Part shown: positions 1-7,537 of the stretch, in pieces
How positions within the stretch are numbered: the first letter of the stretch is position 1
Layout of the letters: the number at the start of each line of letters is the position of its first letter
Assembly: GCA_937952135.1 (NCBI GenBank)
Contig: CALFYL010000378.1
Span: 1-29,027 of the forward strand
Direction: 5' to 3'
Origin: an uncultured Planctomycetia bacterium
GTDB lineage: Bacteria; Planctomycetota; UBA1135; GCA-002686595
Length of the DNA stretch: 29,027 bases
Notes under the pieces: generated by a model
Seen by the model: the letters and a program-made list of their open reading frames with translations, nothing else
The model's database searches: none
What the model was told of the DNA's origin: nothing
Position numbers and translations under genes: made by a program

Positions 1-49
1 TCGCCAGGATGAAAACCTGGTGTCCTAGGCCGGGCTAGACGATGGGGCC
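1..49 (-). tRNA. tRNA-Glu(TTC), 5' part only, cut by window edge
   Basis: Read on the minus strand from base 49, the sequence begins GGCCCCATCGTCTAG, the usual 5' end of a bacterial tRNA-Glu. It continues through the D-arm to an anticodon arm with stem CCAGG/CCTGG and loop TTTTCAT, which gives anticodon TTC (Glu). The variable region, T-arm and acceptor 3' strand lie beyond base 1. The eboE-like gene ends 158 bases upstream on the same strand. Confidence 0.85.
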
Positions 50-206
50 AGCCGGTGCCGCTGGCGTCAGCGGGCGAACCCGCTGCCTGCGACGCTCGGA
101 TCCCGAGCGCTGCGAGGGGCGGGGAAGATAGCGAGGCGCCGGGGGAGTGTCAACCGCTCCCGCGCGCGGTCCTGCGCACGATCCGGAGGTCCGGAGCGCC
201 CGCGCG

Positions 207-1454
207 CTACTGCGGGCGCCAGCCTCGGAGCGCGAGCCGCTCGAGGACGTGACGGTACTCGCGCTCGAGGCCGTCGACGAGCTCCCCGGCGCCGCGCGCG
301 GCGCGCGGCAGGATCGACCAGGTGTAGGTCTCCGCCTCGACGTGCAGCTCGCCGTCCGGCCACGCGTCCGGCGCGTCGAGCAGTCGGTCGAGGAGCGCGT
401 CGGCGTGCGCGTGCGTGACGCCGAGGCCGAGTTCGGTCAGCTCCTCGAGATCCACCGGCACGTGAAAATGGCAGCGCCACTCCTCTGCCTCGCGAAACGT
501 TGGATCACCGGCCTCGAAGCGCTCGCGCGCGCTCCCCAGGTCCCCCGCCACCTTCACGGCGCCCTCCCGCGAGCGCGCCGCGAGCTGGTGCAGGTAGCGC
601 GGCTCGTCGAGTGCGAACAGCGCCGCTCGGCCGCGCTCGTTGCGCGCCGGCTCGCGCAGCGCCAGTGCGCTCGTGAACTGCACCTTCGCGACGCCGGCGC
701 CGAAGCGCGAACTGCGCTCGACGCTCGCCGCGGGCTCTTCGAACATCACCGCCGCGTGGCACGCGTCGAGGCACACGCCGAGGTGCGTCGAGAGCTCGCG
801 TGCGTGGCCAGCGAGAGCCTTCGCCACTTCGCCGCCGGTGAGTTCCGCAACGCTGCCGAGGAGCGAATCGGGTTCGGGTTCGAGCGCGAGGAGCAGCCGG
901 CCGCGCCCGCGAGCTGCGTCGTGCGCGAGTTCGCGACAGACCTCGCTCCACGCGCGCGCCGCCTGGTCGATGCGTTCGCGGCGCGAGTGCGGCGCGACGG
1001 CGCTCACGTGCGCGCCGGTGTGGGTCGAGATCGAGATCGGCCGCGCGCCGGCCGCGTTTCGGCTCAGCGCCCGCGCGAGCCTCGCGACGTCGAGCGTGTA
1101 TTGAACGCGCGCGCGCTCCCACCACGCCGGTTCGAAAACGCGCGCCTTGAGTCCGCTCTCGCCGAATCCGCCGTGCGGAAAGGCGTTGTACGTGAAGGCG
1201 TCGAAGTCGCGCCGTTCGAGCTCGTCCCTCAGCCGCGCGAGCGCCGCGGGCTCGCTCGCGAGCTGCGCCGCGAGCTGCGCGGGCAGGTACATGCCGACTC
1301 CGAACTCGCGTCCGGGCGCCACGCGCTCGCGCAGCGGGGCCGTGATCTCGGCGAGGCCGCGCAACAACTCGTCCAGCGTGCGGGCCGGATGGACGTTGAG
1401 GCAGTACGCGAGGCGGACGCAGCGGCCGGGGTGCGACGGATGGACGAAGCGCAT
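207..1454 (-). CDS. eboE: EboE-like TIM-barrel metabolite-traffic protein
   Basis: This 415-residue protein resembles EboE, a TIM-barrel (sugar-phosphate isomerase/epimerase fold) protein. The ebo clusters are known for moving a metabolite precursor into the periplasm. Support comes from the N-terminal segment LAYCLNVHPARTLDELL, the block FTYNAFPHGGFG near residue 90, the barrel strand ISISTHTGAH near residue 145, LLLALEPEPDSLLG near residue 195 and the segment LGVCLDACHAAVMFEEP near residue 225. The first ATG at 1454 is chosen because it leaves a normal N-terminus. The start lies 15 bases after the Trm112-family stop, so the two genes are probably one transcript. No other ebo genes are visible, so a role within a complete Ebo pathway cannot be claimed. 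The exact enzymatic step of EboE is not established. Confidence 0.7.
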   Translation of the reverse strand: MRFVHPSHPGRCVRLAYCLNVHPARTLDELLRGLAEITAPLRERVAPGREFGVGMYLPAQLAAQLASEPAALARLRDELERRDFDAFTYNAFPHGGFGESGLKARVFEPAWWERARVQYTLDVARLARALSRNAAGARPISISTHTGAHVSAVAPHSRRERIDQAARAWSEVCRELAHDAARGRGRLLLALEPEPDSLLGSVAELTGGEVAKALAGHARELSTHLGVCLDACHAAVMFEEPAASVERSSRFGAGVAKVQFTSALALREPARNERGRAALFALDEPRYLHQLAARSREGAVKVAGDLGSARERFEAGDPTFREAEEWRCHFHVPVDLEELTELGLGVTHAHADALLDRLLDAPDAWPDGELHVEAETYTWSILPRAARGAGELVDGLEREYRHVLERLALRGWRPQ

Positions 1455-1469
1455 CGCGCGGGGAACGCG

Positions 1470-1718
1470 CTACGCGATCGGCAGACCTTCGTCGACGAGC
1501 AGCACCGGGATGCCGTCTCGGATCGGGTAGACCACTTTGCGGTCTTCGCGCACCAGCGCCTCGCTGAGCTTGCCCTCCACGGGCTTTCCGCCGACGTTGC
1601 GCAGCCCGCCCGAAGCGATCGACGCGTTCACGCGTTCGAGCAGCGCGGCGTCGGCCATGGCCAACGACTGGTGCGTCTGGGGGCAGGCGAGGATTTGCAG
1701 CAGTTCCTTGTCGATCAC
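1470..1718 (-). CDS. Trm112 family protein (UPF0434-like)
   Basis: The 82-residue product has the Trm112-like pattern: an N-terminal KELLQILACP, a middle segment of variable sequence, and a C-terminal YPIRDGIPVLLVDEG. Eukaryotic Trm112 proteins activate methyltransferases; the bacterial homologues are small and poorly characterised. The N-terminal motif keeps only one cysteine (CPQTHQ), as in many bacterial members, so a zinc ribbon is not expected. The start is taken as GTG at 1718 because similarity begins there; the frame stays open upstream to 1886, but that part is arginine-rich shadow sequence. No clear ribosome binding site is seen. The eboE-like gene follows after 15 bases. Confidence 0.75.
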   Translation of the reverse strand: MIDKELLQILACPQTHQSLAMADAALLERVNASIASGGLRNVGGKPVEGKLSEALVREDRKVVYPIRDGIPVLLVDEGLPIA

Positions 1719-1899
1719 AGCGCGGGCCAGTCGGGTTGGGGAGTTTCTCGATGCGCTCGGGCGGCGCTCGAGGATCGTTCGGGTGGGTTTCGCGACGGGA
1801 GCACGGGATTTACCAAGCCGCGCGACGCGAGCACAAGGCGCGCGGCCAACGGGTGGGCGTTGACGGCGGCGCGCTCGGAGCGCCACGATAGCCCGCGCG

Positions 1900-3087
1900 T
1901 TGGTCGAGACTCGCTTTTTCTGGGCGCCGTGGGCGTCGTTCGCGCTTGGGTGCGCGGTGCTCGCGGCGCCGCCTGCGCGAGCGTCGGCCCGAGAAGCCGG
2001 GCGGGAACCGACGCTGGCGCGCCCTCAGTCGCCCCCACAGCAAGCGGCGCCCGCGACGGAACCGGCGCAGCAGCCGAGCGGGACGCGCTTCGAGCTTCCG
2101 CCCGGTCCCGCGGGGCGCGCGTGGGCCGCGGTCGCGGCACACGCGACGAGCGCCCGCGTCGCCGCGCCGTGGTCGCAGCTCGCGCAGCGCGAGAGCTGGG
2201 ACGAAAGCGCCCGCTGGAGCGAGTGGGCCGGAATCGTTCTCGCCGCGAAAACGGATTCGAAGCTGCGCGCTTCGCTTGCGGCGGCCGCGCTCGGCCAGGG
2301 CCGCGACGAAGACGCGTGGGATCACTTCGCGGCCGCGGCCGGGCACGCCGAGGAGCTGCGCGCGCTGCTTCCGTTGTTCCTGCCCGGCGTCGCGCCCGAC
2401 CGACTCGCGAGCGCGTTCGTCGACGGCGACCTCGTCCTCGCCGACGGCGCGCACCTCGCTCCGCGGCTTCCACCTCTCGATCGACCGACCGCCGAGCGTT
2501 CGCTCGGCCTCGGGCGGCTCGAGCGGCGCGAAATGGTGGCGCGCGGCGTGCGCGTCGGGTCGGCGCGCTTCGACGTGCGCGTCGCCGTCGAGCAGGAAGG
2601 CATCCAGATCGACTTCGACGCGATCGAGAACTCCGGCGCGGCCGTGCGCGTCCTCGTCACGCTGCCCGAACCGCTCGACTTCGAGCTCACGAGCGCCTAC
2701 CTCGACTGGGAGCGCCTCGAAGCCGCGCGCGCGCCGATCGAAGTCGTGCTGTCCGCAGGCTCGGCCCCCATCGCGCTGTACGGACGTTTTTCGCCGCGTT
2801 ACGTGCGCTGGCCGTCGGCGCGGCCGGCGGAACTCGACGAGCGCCTCGAGCGCCACGGTTTCGCGCTCGTGTGCGGCGAGGGCGACCCGGCGTGCCCGCG
2901 CGTGTGCGGATTCGCGGCGGCGCTCGAGCGGCTCGTCGCGGTGAAGGCGCTGTGCGAGTCGCTGCCGCTCGGAGCGCGCGGCGCGGCGCCGCTGGCTACG
3001 CGCATCGACTTGTCGCCGAGCGCCGACCGCGAACGCAAGTTCCGCGCGCTCGTGAGCAGCGCGGAGACGTGGGCGCTGCGGCGCTGA
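1900..3087 (+). CDS. Exported protein of unknown function
   Basis: A 395-residue protein I do not recognise. It starts at a TTG, the only reasonable start, which is followed at once by a signal-peptide-like segment (FFWAPWASFALGCAVLAAPP) and a signal-peptidase-like site near ASA. A proline- and glutamine-rich linker follows, then an alpha-helical region with alternating alanines (residues about 70-160), then a beta-rich part (residues about 200-310) with segments such as FDVRVAVEQEGIQIDFD. Four cysteines lie in one cluster near residues 325-350. Codon use is strongly GC-biased at third positions, as expected for a real gene here. It is divergent from the Trm112-family gene, with 181 bases between the starts. 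Confidence 0.6.
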   Translation: MVETRFFWAPWASFALGCAVLAAPPARASAREAGREPTLARPQSPPQQAAPATEPAQQPSGTRFELPPGPAGRAWAAVAAHATSARVAAPWSQLAQRESWDESARWSEWAGIVLAAKTDSKLRASLAAAALGQGRDEDAWDHFAAAAGHAEELRALLPLFLPGVAPDRLASAFVDGDLVLADGAHLAPRLPPLDRPTAERSLGLGRLERREMVARGVRVGSARFDVRVAVEQEGIQIDFDAIENSGAAVRVLVTLPEPLDFELTSAYLDWERLEAARAPIEVVLSAGSAPIALYGRFSPRYVRWPSARPAELDERLERHGFALVCGEGDPACPRVCGFAAALERLVAVKALCESLPLGARGAAPLATRIDLSPSADRERKFRALVSSAETWALRR

Positions 3088-3196
3088 GCCGCTCGCAACG
3101 GAGCCCTTCCTCCACAGGCCTGCGGGACCGGAACTGCGGGGCCCGAACTTCCGCACCCGAACTTCAGGGCCGCGCCCCCGCGCTACCCTCTGCACG

Positions 3197-4546
3197 ATGC
3201 TCCACCGCTATGCACCCGCTCGCGTCGCGGCCTTCGCCGCTCGACGCCGGCGCATCCTGGACGAACTCACCGCGCGCGGCGCGGCGGCGCTGATCCCGAC
3301 CGCGCGGCCCAAGGCGCGCAACGCCGACACAGAACACCGCTACCGGCCCGACAGCGACTTCTGGCGCCTCACGGGTTTCGGCGAGCCGCACAGCGCGCTC
3401 GTGTTGCTCCCCGCGCTCGGAGAACGGCCTTCGCGCGCGGTGCTCTACCTGCGCGACAACGATCGCGAGCAGGAGCTCTGGAGCGGGCGGCGGCTCGGCG
3501 TGGCGCGCGCCGCGGCCATGCTCGGCGTCGACGAAGCGCGCCCCATCGAGCACTTGTGGACGGAGCTGCCGGCGCTCCTCGAGGGCTATTCCAAGCTGTG
3601 CTACCGCACGGGGGTCGATGCGCCGAACGACGCGGAGGTGCTGGCGGCGCTCACGAAGCTGCGCGCGAAGACGCGCTCGAACCGGCCCGTGCCCCAGGAG
3701 CTGATCGACACCGCCCCGGTGCTGCACGAAGCGCGGCTCTTCAAGGACGACGCGGAGCTCGCGTCGATGCGGCGCGCGGCGCAGATCACGGCGGCGGCGC
3801 ACCTCGCAGCTCTGCGCGAGACCGCGCCGGGCAAAGGCGAGCGCGAGATCGAGGCGCGCATCGAGTACGAGTTCCGGCGCCTCGGCGCGGACGCGCCGGC
3901 CTACACCACGATCGTCGCCGGGGGGGCGAACGCGTGCGTGCTGCACTACGTCGACAACGACCTCGAACTGCGCGACGGCGAGCTCTTGCTGATCGACGCG
4001 GGCGCGGAGTTCGAGCACTACGCCTGCGACGTGACGCGGACCTTTCCGGTCGGCGCGCGCTTCTCGCAGGAGCAGCGCGCGCTCTACGAGGTCGTGCTGA
4101 AGGCGCAGCTGGAGGCCATCGAGCTCGTCGCGCCCGGCGTGAGCGTCGAAGCGGTGCACCAGGTCGCGTTGCGCGCGCTCGTCGAGGGACTGTGCGCGCT
4201 CGGGCTGCTGCGCGAGAGCGCGGAAAAGGCGCTCGAAAGCGGCGCGTTTCGACGCTTCTACATGCACCGCACCAGCCACTGGCTGGGACTCGACGTGCAC
4301 GACGCGGGCGCCTACACGCTCGATGGCGCGCCGCGGCCCCTGGCCCCCGGGATGGTGCTCACGGTGGAGCCCGGGCTCTACGTCGCGCCCGACGACGACA
4401 CCGTGGACGAGCGCTGGCGCGGCATCGGAATCCGCATCGAGGACGACGTGCTCGTGACAACCGCGGGCCGCGAGGTGCTCACCGCCGCGATCCCCAAGAC
4501 CGTCGCCGACATCGAACGCGAGCGCGCCGCGGCCCTCGCCCGTTGA
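3197..4546 (+). CDS. pepP: Xaa-Pro aminopeptidase, M24B family
   Basis: This 449-residue protein is a cytoplasmic metallopeptidase that removes an N-terminal residue before proline. The N-terminal domain has the PepP signature YRPDSDFWRLTGF. The C-terminal pita-bread domain carries the five metal ligands in order: D267 (LIDAGAE), D278 (CDVTRTFP), H361 (TSHWLGLDVHD), E391 (TVEPGLY) and E415 (GIRIEDD). The length is normal for the family. ATG at 3197 is used and gives a normal N-terminus. The gene is alone on its strand, 109 bases after the preceding gene, and is followed by the hairpin at 4599-4638, which probably stops its transcription before the island. Confidence 0.92.
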   Translation: MLHRYAPARVAAFAARRRRILDELTARGAAALIPTARPKARNADTEHRYRPDSDFWRLTGFGEPHSALVLLPALGERPSRAVLYLRDNDREQELWSGRRLGVARAAAMLGVDEARPIEHLWTELPALLEGYSKLCYRTGVDAPNDAEVLAALTKLRAKTRSNRPVPQELIDTAPVLHEARLFKDDAELASMRRAAQITAAAHLAALRETAPGKGEREIEARIEYEFRRLGADAPAYTTIVAGGANACVLHYVDNDLELRDGELLLIDAGAEFEHYACDVTRTFPVGARFSQEQRALYEVVLKAQLEAIELVAPGVSVEAVHQVALRALVEGLCALGLLRESAEKALESGAFRRFYMHRTSHWLGLDVHDAGAYTLDGAPRPLAPGMVLTVEPGLYVAPDDDTVDERWRGIGIRIEDDVLVTTAGREVLTAAIPKTVADIERERAAALAR

Positions 4547-4598
4547 ACCGCGAGCTCGAAGCGCGCTCCGCGGACGCCGGCGCGCCGTGAGTCGAAGA

Positions 4599-4638
4599 AA
4601 ACGCCGCGAGCCGCGCTTTCACGCGGCTCGCGGCGTTT
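4599..4638 (-). terminator. Stranded tRNA-Lys terminator (17-bp stem)
   Basis: Bases 4599-4615 and 4622-4638 are a perfect 17-bp inverted repeat with a 6-base loop. On the minus strand the stem is followed by TTTTCTTC, the form of an intrinsic terminator. It begins 4 bases after the CCA end of the tRNA fragment at 4642. I infer that it was the terminator of the tRNA-Lys/rpsB-operon transcript before the island inserted. It may also stop pepP transcription from the other side, although the plus-strand T tract is short. Confidence 0.8.
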
Positions 4639-4900
4639 GTGTGGTGCCCTCACAAGGGCTCGAACCTTGGACCCGCTGATTAAGAGTCAGCTGGCGGACT
4701 CGCAGAAACTGCCGAATTCCTCGGAGAATTCGCCGGTTTCCGCTCCCGGCGGTTCGGCTTGGACTCCCGTAGGGACTCCTTTGGACCCCGAACTCGCGCG
4801 TTTCGTCGCCGCGTGGCCGACGCTGTCGCCAGATGTTCGCCGCGCCCTGATTGTGCTCGCCGGCATCGGCCGACCCGCGGGCGAGGAGGCTCTCCGATGA
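4637..4900 (+). CDS. Displaced 3' end of the integrase gene (68-codon tail)
   Basis: An open frame crosses attL and continues to TGA at 4898-4900. Relative to the repeat it is in the same frame as int at the other end. Only 4694-4900 is island-specific: 68 codons ending in a hydrophobic helix region (ELARFVAAWPTLSPDVRRAL). From memory, an AWPTLP-like tail is common at the C-terminus of planctomycete integrases; this is unverified. In the excised circle these codons would complete a 536-residue integrase. In the integrated state the frame has only poor starts (TTG at 4637, 4667 or 4781) and is probably not translated alone. Its stop overlaps the next start as ATGA. Confidence 0.65.
   Translation: MCGALTRARTLDPLIKSQLADSQKLPNSSENSPVSAPGGSAWTPVGTPLDPELARFVAAWPTLSPDVRRALIVLAGIGRPAGEEALR
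4642..4693 (-). repeat. attL: displaced 3' part of the original tRNA-Lys
   Basis: The segment matches the 3' two thirds of tRNA-Lys(CTT), from the anticodon stem to CCA, and matches 21067-21118 at 50 of 52 positions. The two differences (4654 and 4668) are the two sides of one T-stem base pair (positions 50 and 64), so both copies fold. Identity stops after the shared CAG-CTG at 4693, where island sequence begins. The 5' part of the tRNA is missing, so this copy is not a functional gene. Confidence 0.92.
4758..4779 (+). repeat. Putative integrase arm-type sites, left arm (two copies)
   Basis: GGACTCC occurs at 4761-4767 and 4773-4779, 12 bases apart. It recurs with the same orientation and spacing in the right arm (20969 and 20981). 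In the circle these copies would lie 68-86 bases from the core edge. The copies fall in different codon phases in the two arms, so the conservation is at DNA level. Binding by Int is inferred. Confidence 0.5.
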
Positions 4901-5082
4901 TGCGCCGCTCTCCTTCGAACTCCCGCGGCGCGCTCCGGTTCGCCCGCGCCGAAGCCCTCGCCGAACGCTGTCCGCGGCAGGAAGGCACGACGCGCGGCGA
5001 CAGCAAGCGCGAGGCGGTGCTCCGCGTCCTGTTCGACCGTCGCGCTGCGGCGAGCCGGCGAGGCCCCCGAGGTGCGGCATGA
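4897..5082 (+). CDS. Small basic protein of unknown function
   Basis: A 61-residue arginine-rich protein not recognised as a known family. The start ATG at 4897 overlaps the stop of the integrase tail (ATGA), and GAGGAGG at 4883-4889 is a strong ribosome binding site. Its own stop overlaps the next start in the same ATGA way. The middle region (DSKREAVLRVLFDRR) could form a helix. The tight coupling on both sides supports a real gene; the function is unknown. In the excised circle it would be coupled directly to int. Confidence 0.6.
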   Translation: MMRRSPSNSRGALRFARAEALAERCPRQEGTTRGDSKREAVLRVLFDRRAAASRRGPRGAA

Positions 5083-5384
5083 GACCGTCAAACTCCGCAA
5101 GTGACGGCCGCGACGCCGCCGGGCGGTTCGCCCCCGGCAACAAGTCGGGCATCGGTCGCCCGCTCGCCTCACGGGCCGCCAAGCTGCGCGCCAAACTGTT
5201 CGACGCGGTGAGCGACGACGACCTCGTAGCCATCGCGCAGGCCCTCGTGCGCGAGGCGAAGGCAGGCGACGTCACGGCCGCGCGCGAGGTGCTCGACAGG
5301 CTGCTCGGCAAGCCCGTCGAACTCGACCTGATCGAACGACTCGACGCACTGGAGCAGTCGCTCCAGGAGGCGCGGCGATGGTGA
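5079..5384 (+). CDS. DUF5681-like small protein
   Basis: A 101-residue protein. The N-terminal segment GRFAPGNKSGIGRPLASR is the glycine/asparagine/lysine pattern seen in DUF5681-type proteins, which often lie near phage or island terminase-like genes. The rest is helical, with AGDVTAAREVLDRLLGKP (a pattern also seen in small-terminase-like proteins) and a C-terminal coiled-coil-like stretch. The start ATG at 5079 overlaps the upstream stop by 4 bases. The gene overlaps the next one by 7 bases. A DNA-binding or packaging role is possible but is inference from the family context only. Confidence 0.65.
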   Translation: MRPSNSASDGRDAAGRFAPGNKSGIGRPLASRAAKLRAKLFDAVSDDDLVAIAQALVREAKAGDVTAAREVLDRLLGKPVELDLIERLDALEQSLQEARRW

Positions 5385-5719
5385 GAAGCAACGAGAACCT
5401 CCGGCGACGGGTCGAGAAGCTGGCTCAGGGGGTCGCGGCCCTCCGCATCGACACTCGCTGCCGAGCTTGCCACTACCCGGAGCGTCGGGGGCCGCGCAGC
5501 TTGTGCAGGCTCAGCGAGGAAACCGAGGCTCCGATCCCGACGTGCCCGCAGTGCGGCCGCGAGGTCGACGACAAGGGCGAGACGCTCACACTGCTCGACG
5601 AGGACGGCGCACCCGTTCAGGCGCACGTCCTGCAAATCGTGCTGGTGCGCACCCGGCCGAACGGTTCGACCCCGTCGCCGTTGTTCGGCGGCAGGGGCGA
5701 CTCGCCGCGAGCCGGGTAG
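5378..5719 (+). CDS. Zinc-ribbon protein of unknown function
   Basis: A 113-residue protein starting at ATG 5378, with AGGAGG at 5365-5370 as ribosome binding site. A coiled N-terminus (NLRRRVEKLAQGVAALR) is followed by a CxxC pair (CRACHYPE) near residue 28, a lone cysteine (SLCR), and a second CxxC (CPQCGRE) near residue 54, which together look like a zinc ribbon. A beta-strand region follows (VQAHVLQIVLVRTRP). It is the last gene of the left-end run. A protein- or nucleic-acid-binding role is likely, but no partner can be named. Confidence 0.6.
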   Translation: MVRSNENLRRRVEKLAQGVAALRIDTRCRACHYPERRGPRSLCRLSEETEAPIPTCPQCGREVDDKGETLTLLDEDGAPVQAHVLQIVLVRTRPNGSTPSPLFGGRGDSPRAG

Positions 5720-6162
5720 TCGCTTGCTGATCGAGCTTGGGCGTCACGACCGAAGCCGAGGGCGAGCCGAGATCGCTGGCCCGCGGTCCCGGCCCGGATG
5801 CCGCCGCGCGTACGTCGAGCCGCCCTCAGGTGCTGCGGAAGCGCCGCGCCTCCCCGCGAGCCGGCGCGCGTCCTTCTATCTCCTCGTCCGCTTCAGCGGA
5901 CTCAGAGTTGCGCTTTGCCAGCCATTTTGTTGCCCAGCTCCCGTCCGGTCAGGCAGGAAACGAGAGCCCGGATCGGCTCGCGAATCGTGCGTCTGCCGCA
6001 TAAATGGACGCTCTGCCTTCGATACCGCTCGCGCGCGTCGGGTAGTGAACACGCTCGACGACGGGGTGCAACACGTTGGGGCGCGCTCGTCGCCGTGGTT
6101 GCGCTCGGCGACGGTTGCCTCGCGTCGAGGCGGGGCGCATGATGCGCGCGTAGACTCGACCT
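5720..6162. other. Gene-poor spacer with no supported feature
   Basis: The open frames here overlap on both strands and have no recognisable domains or ribosome binding sites, so none is called. I see no strong hairpin with a T tract and no clear promoter. It separates the left-end small genes from the cargo region. Confidence 0.4.
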
Positions 6163-6206
6163 ATGAGCGAATCCGGCAACCCACGCGCGAAGGAGCAATA
6201 TAGTCC

Positions 6207-6491
6207 GTGAGAAAGCTCGTCGGGGGCGGTTTGACAGTTGCCAGTGTCGTCGCTGGCATCGGCTTCGGCGTCTGGGCCCTTCTGCTCAATGTAGCGATCG
6301 TGAATGAGGCAGCGGGGTTCTGGGGTGTGGTGGTCGGGTTCGTCCTGCTACCGGTGACGTTCCTCGCAGCACCCTGGTATGCCGGGGTTGCAACGGGCAA
6401 CTGGGTCCCGCTCATGGTTTGCTACGGGGGCGGGATAGCAGCATGGGGACTCTTTGTGGCGGGCTCGGCCATCGCCAGCGACGACACCTGA
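6207..6491 (+). CDS. Small membrane protein of unknown function
   Basis: A 94-residue protein with about three transmembrane segments: LTVASVVAGIGFGVWALLL, FWGVVVGFVLLPVTFLAAP and a C-terminal MVCYGGGIAAWGLFVAGSA. The GTG start at 6207 has AAGGAG at 6190-6195 as ribosome binding site. A 15-codon open frame (6163-6210, ATG to TGA) ends inside the start as GTGA. It may be a coupled leader peptide, or the true N-terminus separated by a one-base frameshift, since a polar N-terminus before the first membrane segment would be natural. It is inside the island cargo. Confidence 0.6.
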   Translation: MRKLVGGGLTVASVVAGIGFGVWALLLNVAIVNEAAGFWGVVVGFVLLPVTFLAAPWYAGVATGNWVPLMVCYGGGIAAWGLFVAGSAIASDDT

Positions 6492-6716
6492 TCCGCTTCG
6501 CAGGGGCGAATCATTCTCGCCGTATCCGGCCCCCGCCGCCCTTCGTGCGCATCAGCGGCCGGGAATGCGCACTCGGGCGCGTGGACAGGATCGGCGGAGA
6601 TTGGTCCACTGGCGTGCCAATACCGTCGGCCGCTCTAGGCGCGGCTGCTGCCTCCGATCTCACTGCGCAGGCCAATCCTCTCAGTGGATTCAAGCCACGA
6701 CACAGTCACCCACTAC

Positions 6717-7328
6717 ATGACACAAGACAACGCCAGACCCACCTGGCAGGCTGCGAGCGAGCTTCGCCGTTTGATTTCCTTTGTTGCGTGTGTATTGGTC
6801 GTGGCGCGGTTTGTCTGGCCCGACGTACCGATCGACGGCATAACATTGATCCTCTTAGCGGCCGCCGTTGCGCCGTGGCTCGCACCGCTCATCCGCTCCA
6901 TCGAGCTCCCAGGCGGGGTCAAGTTGGAACTTCATGACCTTGAGAAGGCAGAAGATCGCGTCCTCACAGCCGGCCTCCTAGACAAAGAACCGACTGCTAG
7001 CCCGACTCAGTACTCGTTCCAGGTGGTTGCACCCCGCGATCCCAATCTCGCGCTCGCCGGGCTTCGCATTGAGATTGAGAAGCGCCTCGCGACTCTCGCG
7101 GCTCGCGCGGACCTAGTTCCAAACAACCGGCCTCTATCGGTACGACGACTGTTGGACGTGCTCAGTAAAGCCGGGATTCTCACGCAGGAAGAGCGAAGCG
7201 TACTTCTCGACCTCGTTGACATGCTCAATGCCGCCGTGCACGGAGCGAGCGTAGACGCCGAGGCTTCCGATTGGGCATTCAGGATCGGTCCGCGACTACT
7301 GGCTTCACTTGAGAGCAAGATGCAATGA
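6717..7328 (+). CDS. Membrane-anchored protein with HEPN-like C-terminus
   Basis: A 203-residue protein. Two transmembrane helices lie near the N-terminus (LISFVACVLVVARFVW and LILLAAAVAPWLAPLI), followed by ELPGGVKLELHDLEKAED, a motif I have seen after paired helices in bacterial membrane proteins with HEPN-like or DUF4145-like ends. The C-terminal half is helical and contains LLDLVDMLNAAVHG, which resembles the RNxAVHG motif of such domains but lacks the arginine, so ribonuclease activity is doubtful. The ATG at 6717 is preferred; a GTG at 6684 in the same frame would add 11 residues. There is no clear ribosome binding site. The base composition is less GC-rich than the flanking chromosome. 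Confidence 0.6.
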   Translation: MTQDNARPTWQAASELRRLISFVACVLVVARFVWPDVPIDGITLILLAAAVAPWLAPLIRSIELPGGVKLELHDLEKAEDRVLTAGLLDKEPTASPTQYSFQVVAPRDPNLALAGLRIEIEKRLATLAARADLVPNNRPLSVRRLLDVLSKAGILTQEERSVLLDLVDMLNAAVHGASVDAEASDWAFRIGPRLLASLESKMQ

Positions 7329-7537
7329 CACGCGCATTCGCTTCCGAGAGAACCCCACACGCCAAACCTGTAATCTCGACCCTGTCAGACCATCCCGTGG
7401 TCGTCCTCTTCCCTTCGCGCCTGCGCTACCCATCCGTCCTGCGCTCGCCTGAGCGACACGGATTCGCACTGCGGCGGGTGGACTGGGTCGGAGTGAGCGG
7501 GTTCACTGGCGCGGTTCCTTCCCGGAACCCCTCGCGC

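Noticed and set aside
147..3293. A 1048-codon open frame on the plus strand
   Set aside because: It runs antisense to the eboE-like and Trm112-family genes and out of frame with the 1900 gene. Its translation is arginine-rich and without domains, typical of GC-rich shadow frames.
4642..4693. A second working tRNA-Lys(CTT)
   Set aside because: The acceptor 5' strand and the D-arm are missing; only the 3' part is present.
7325..7537. 71-codon N-terminal extension of the propeller protein
   Set aside because: It would bury the signal peptide that begins at ATG 7538.
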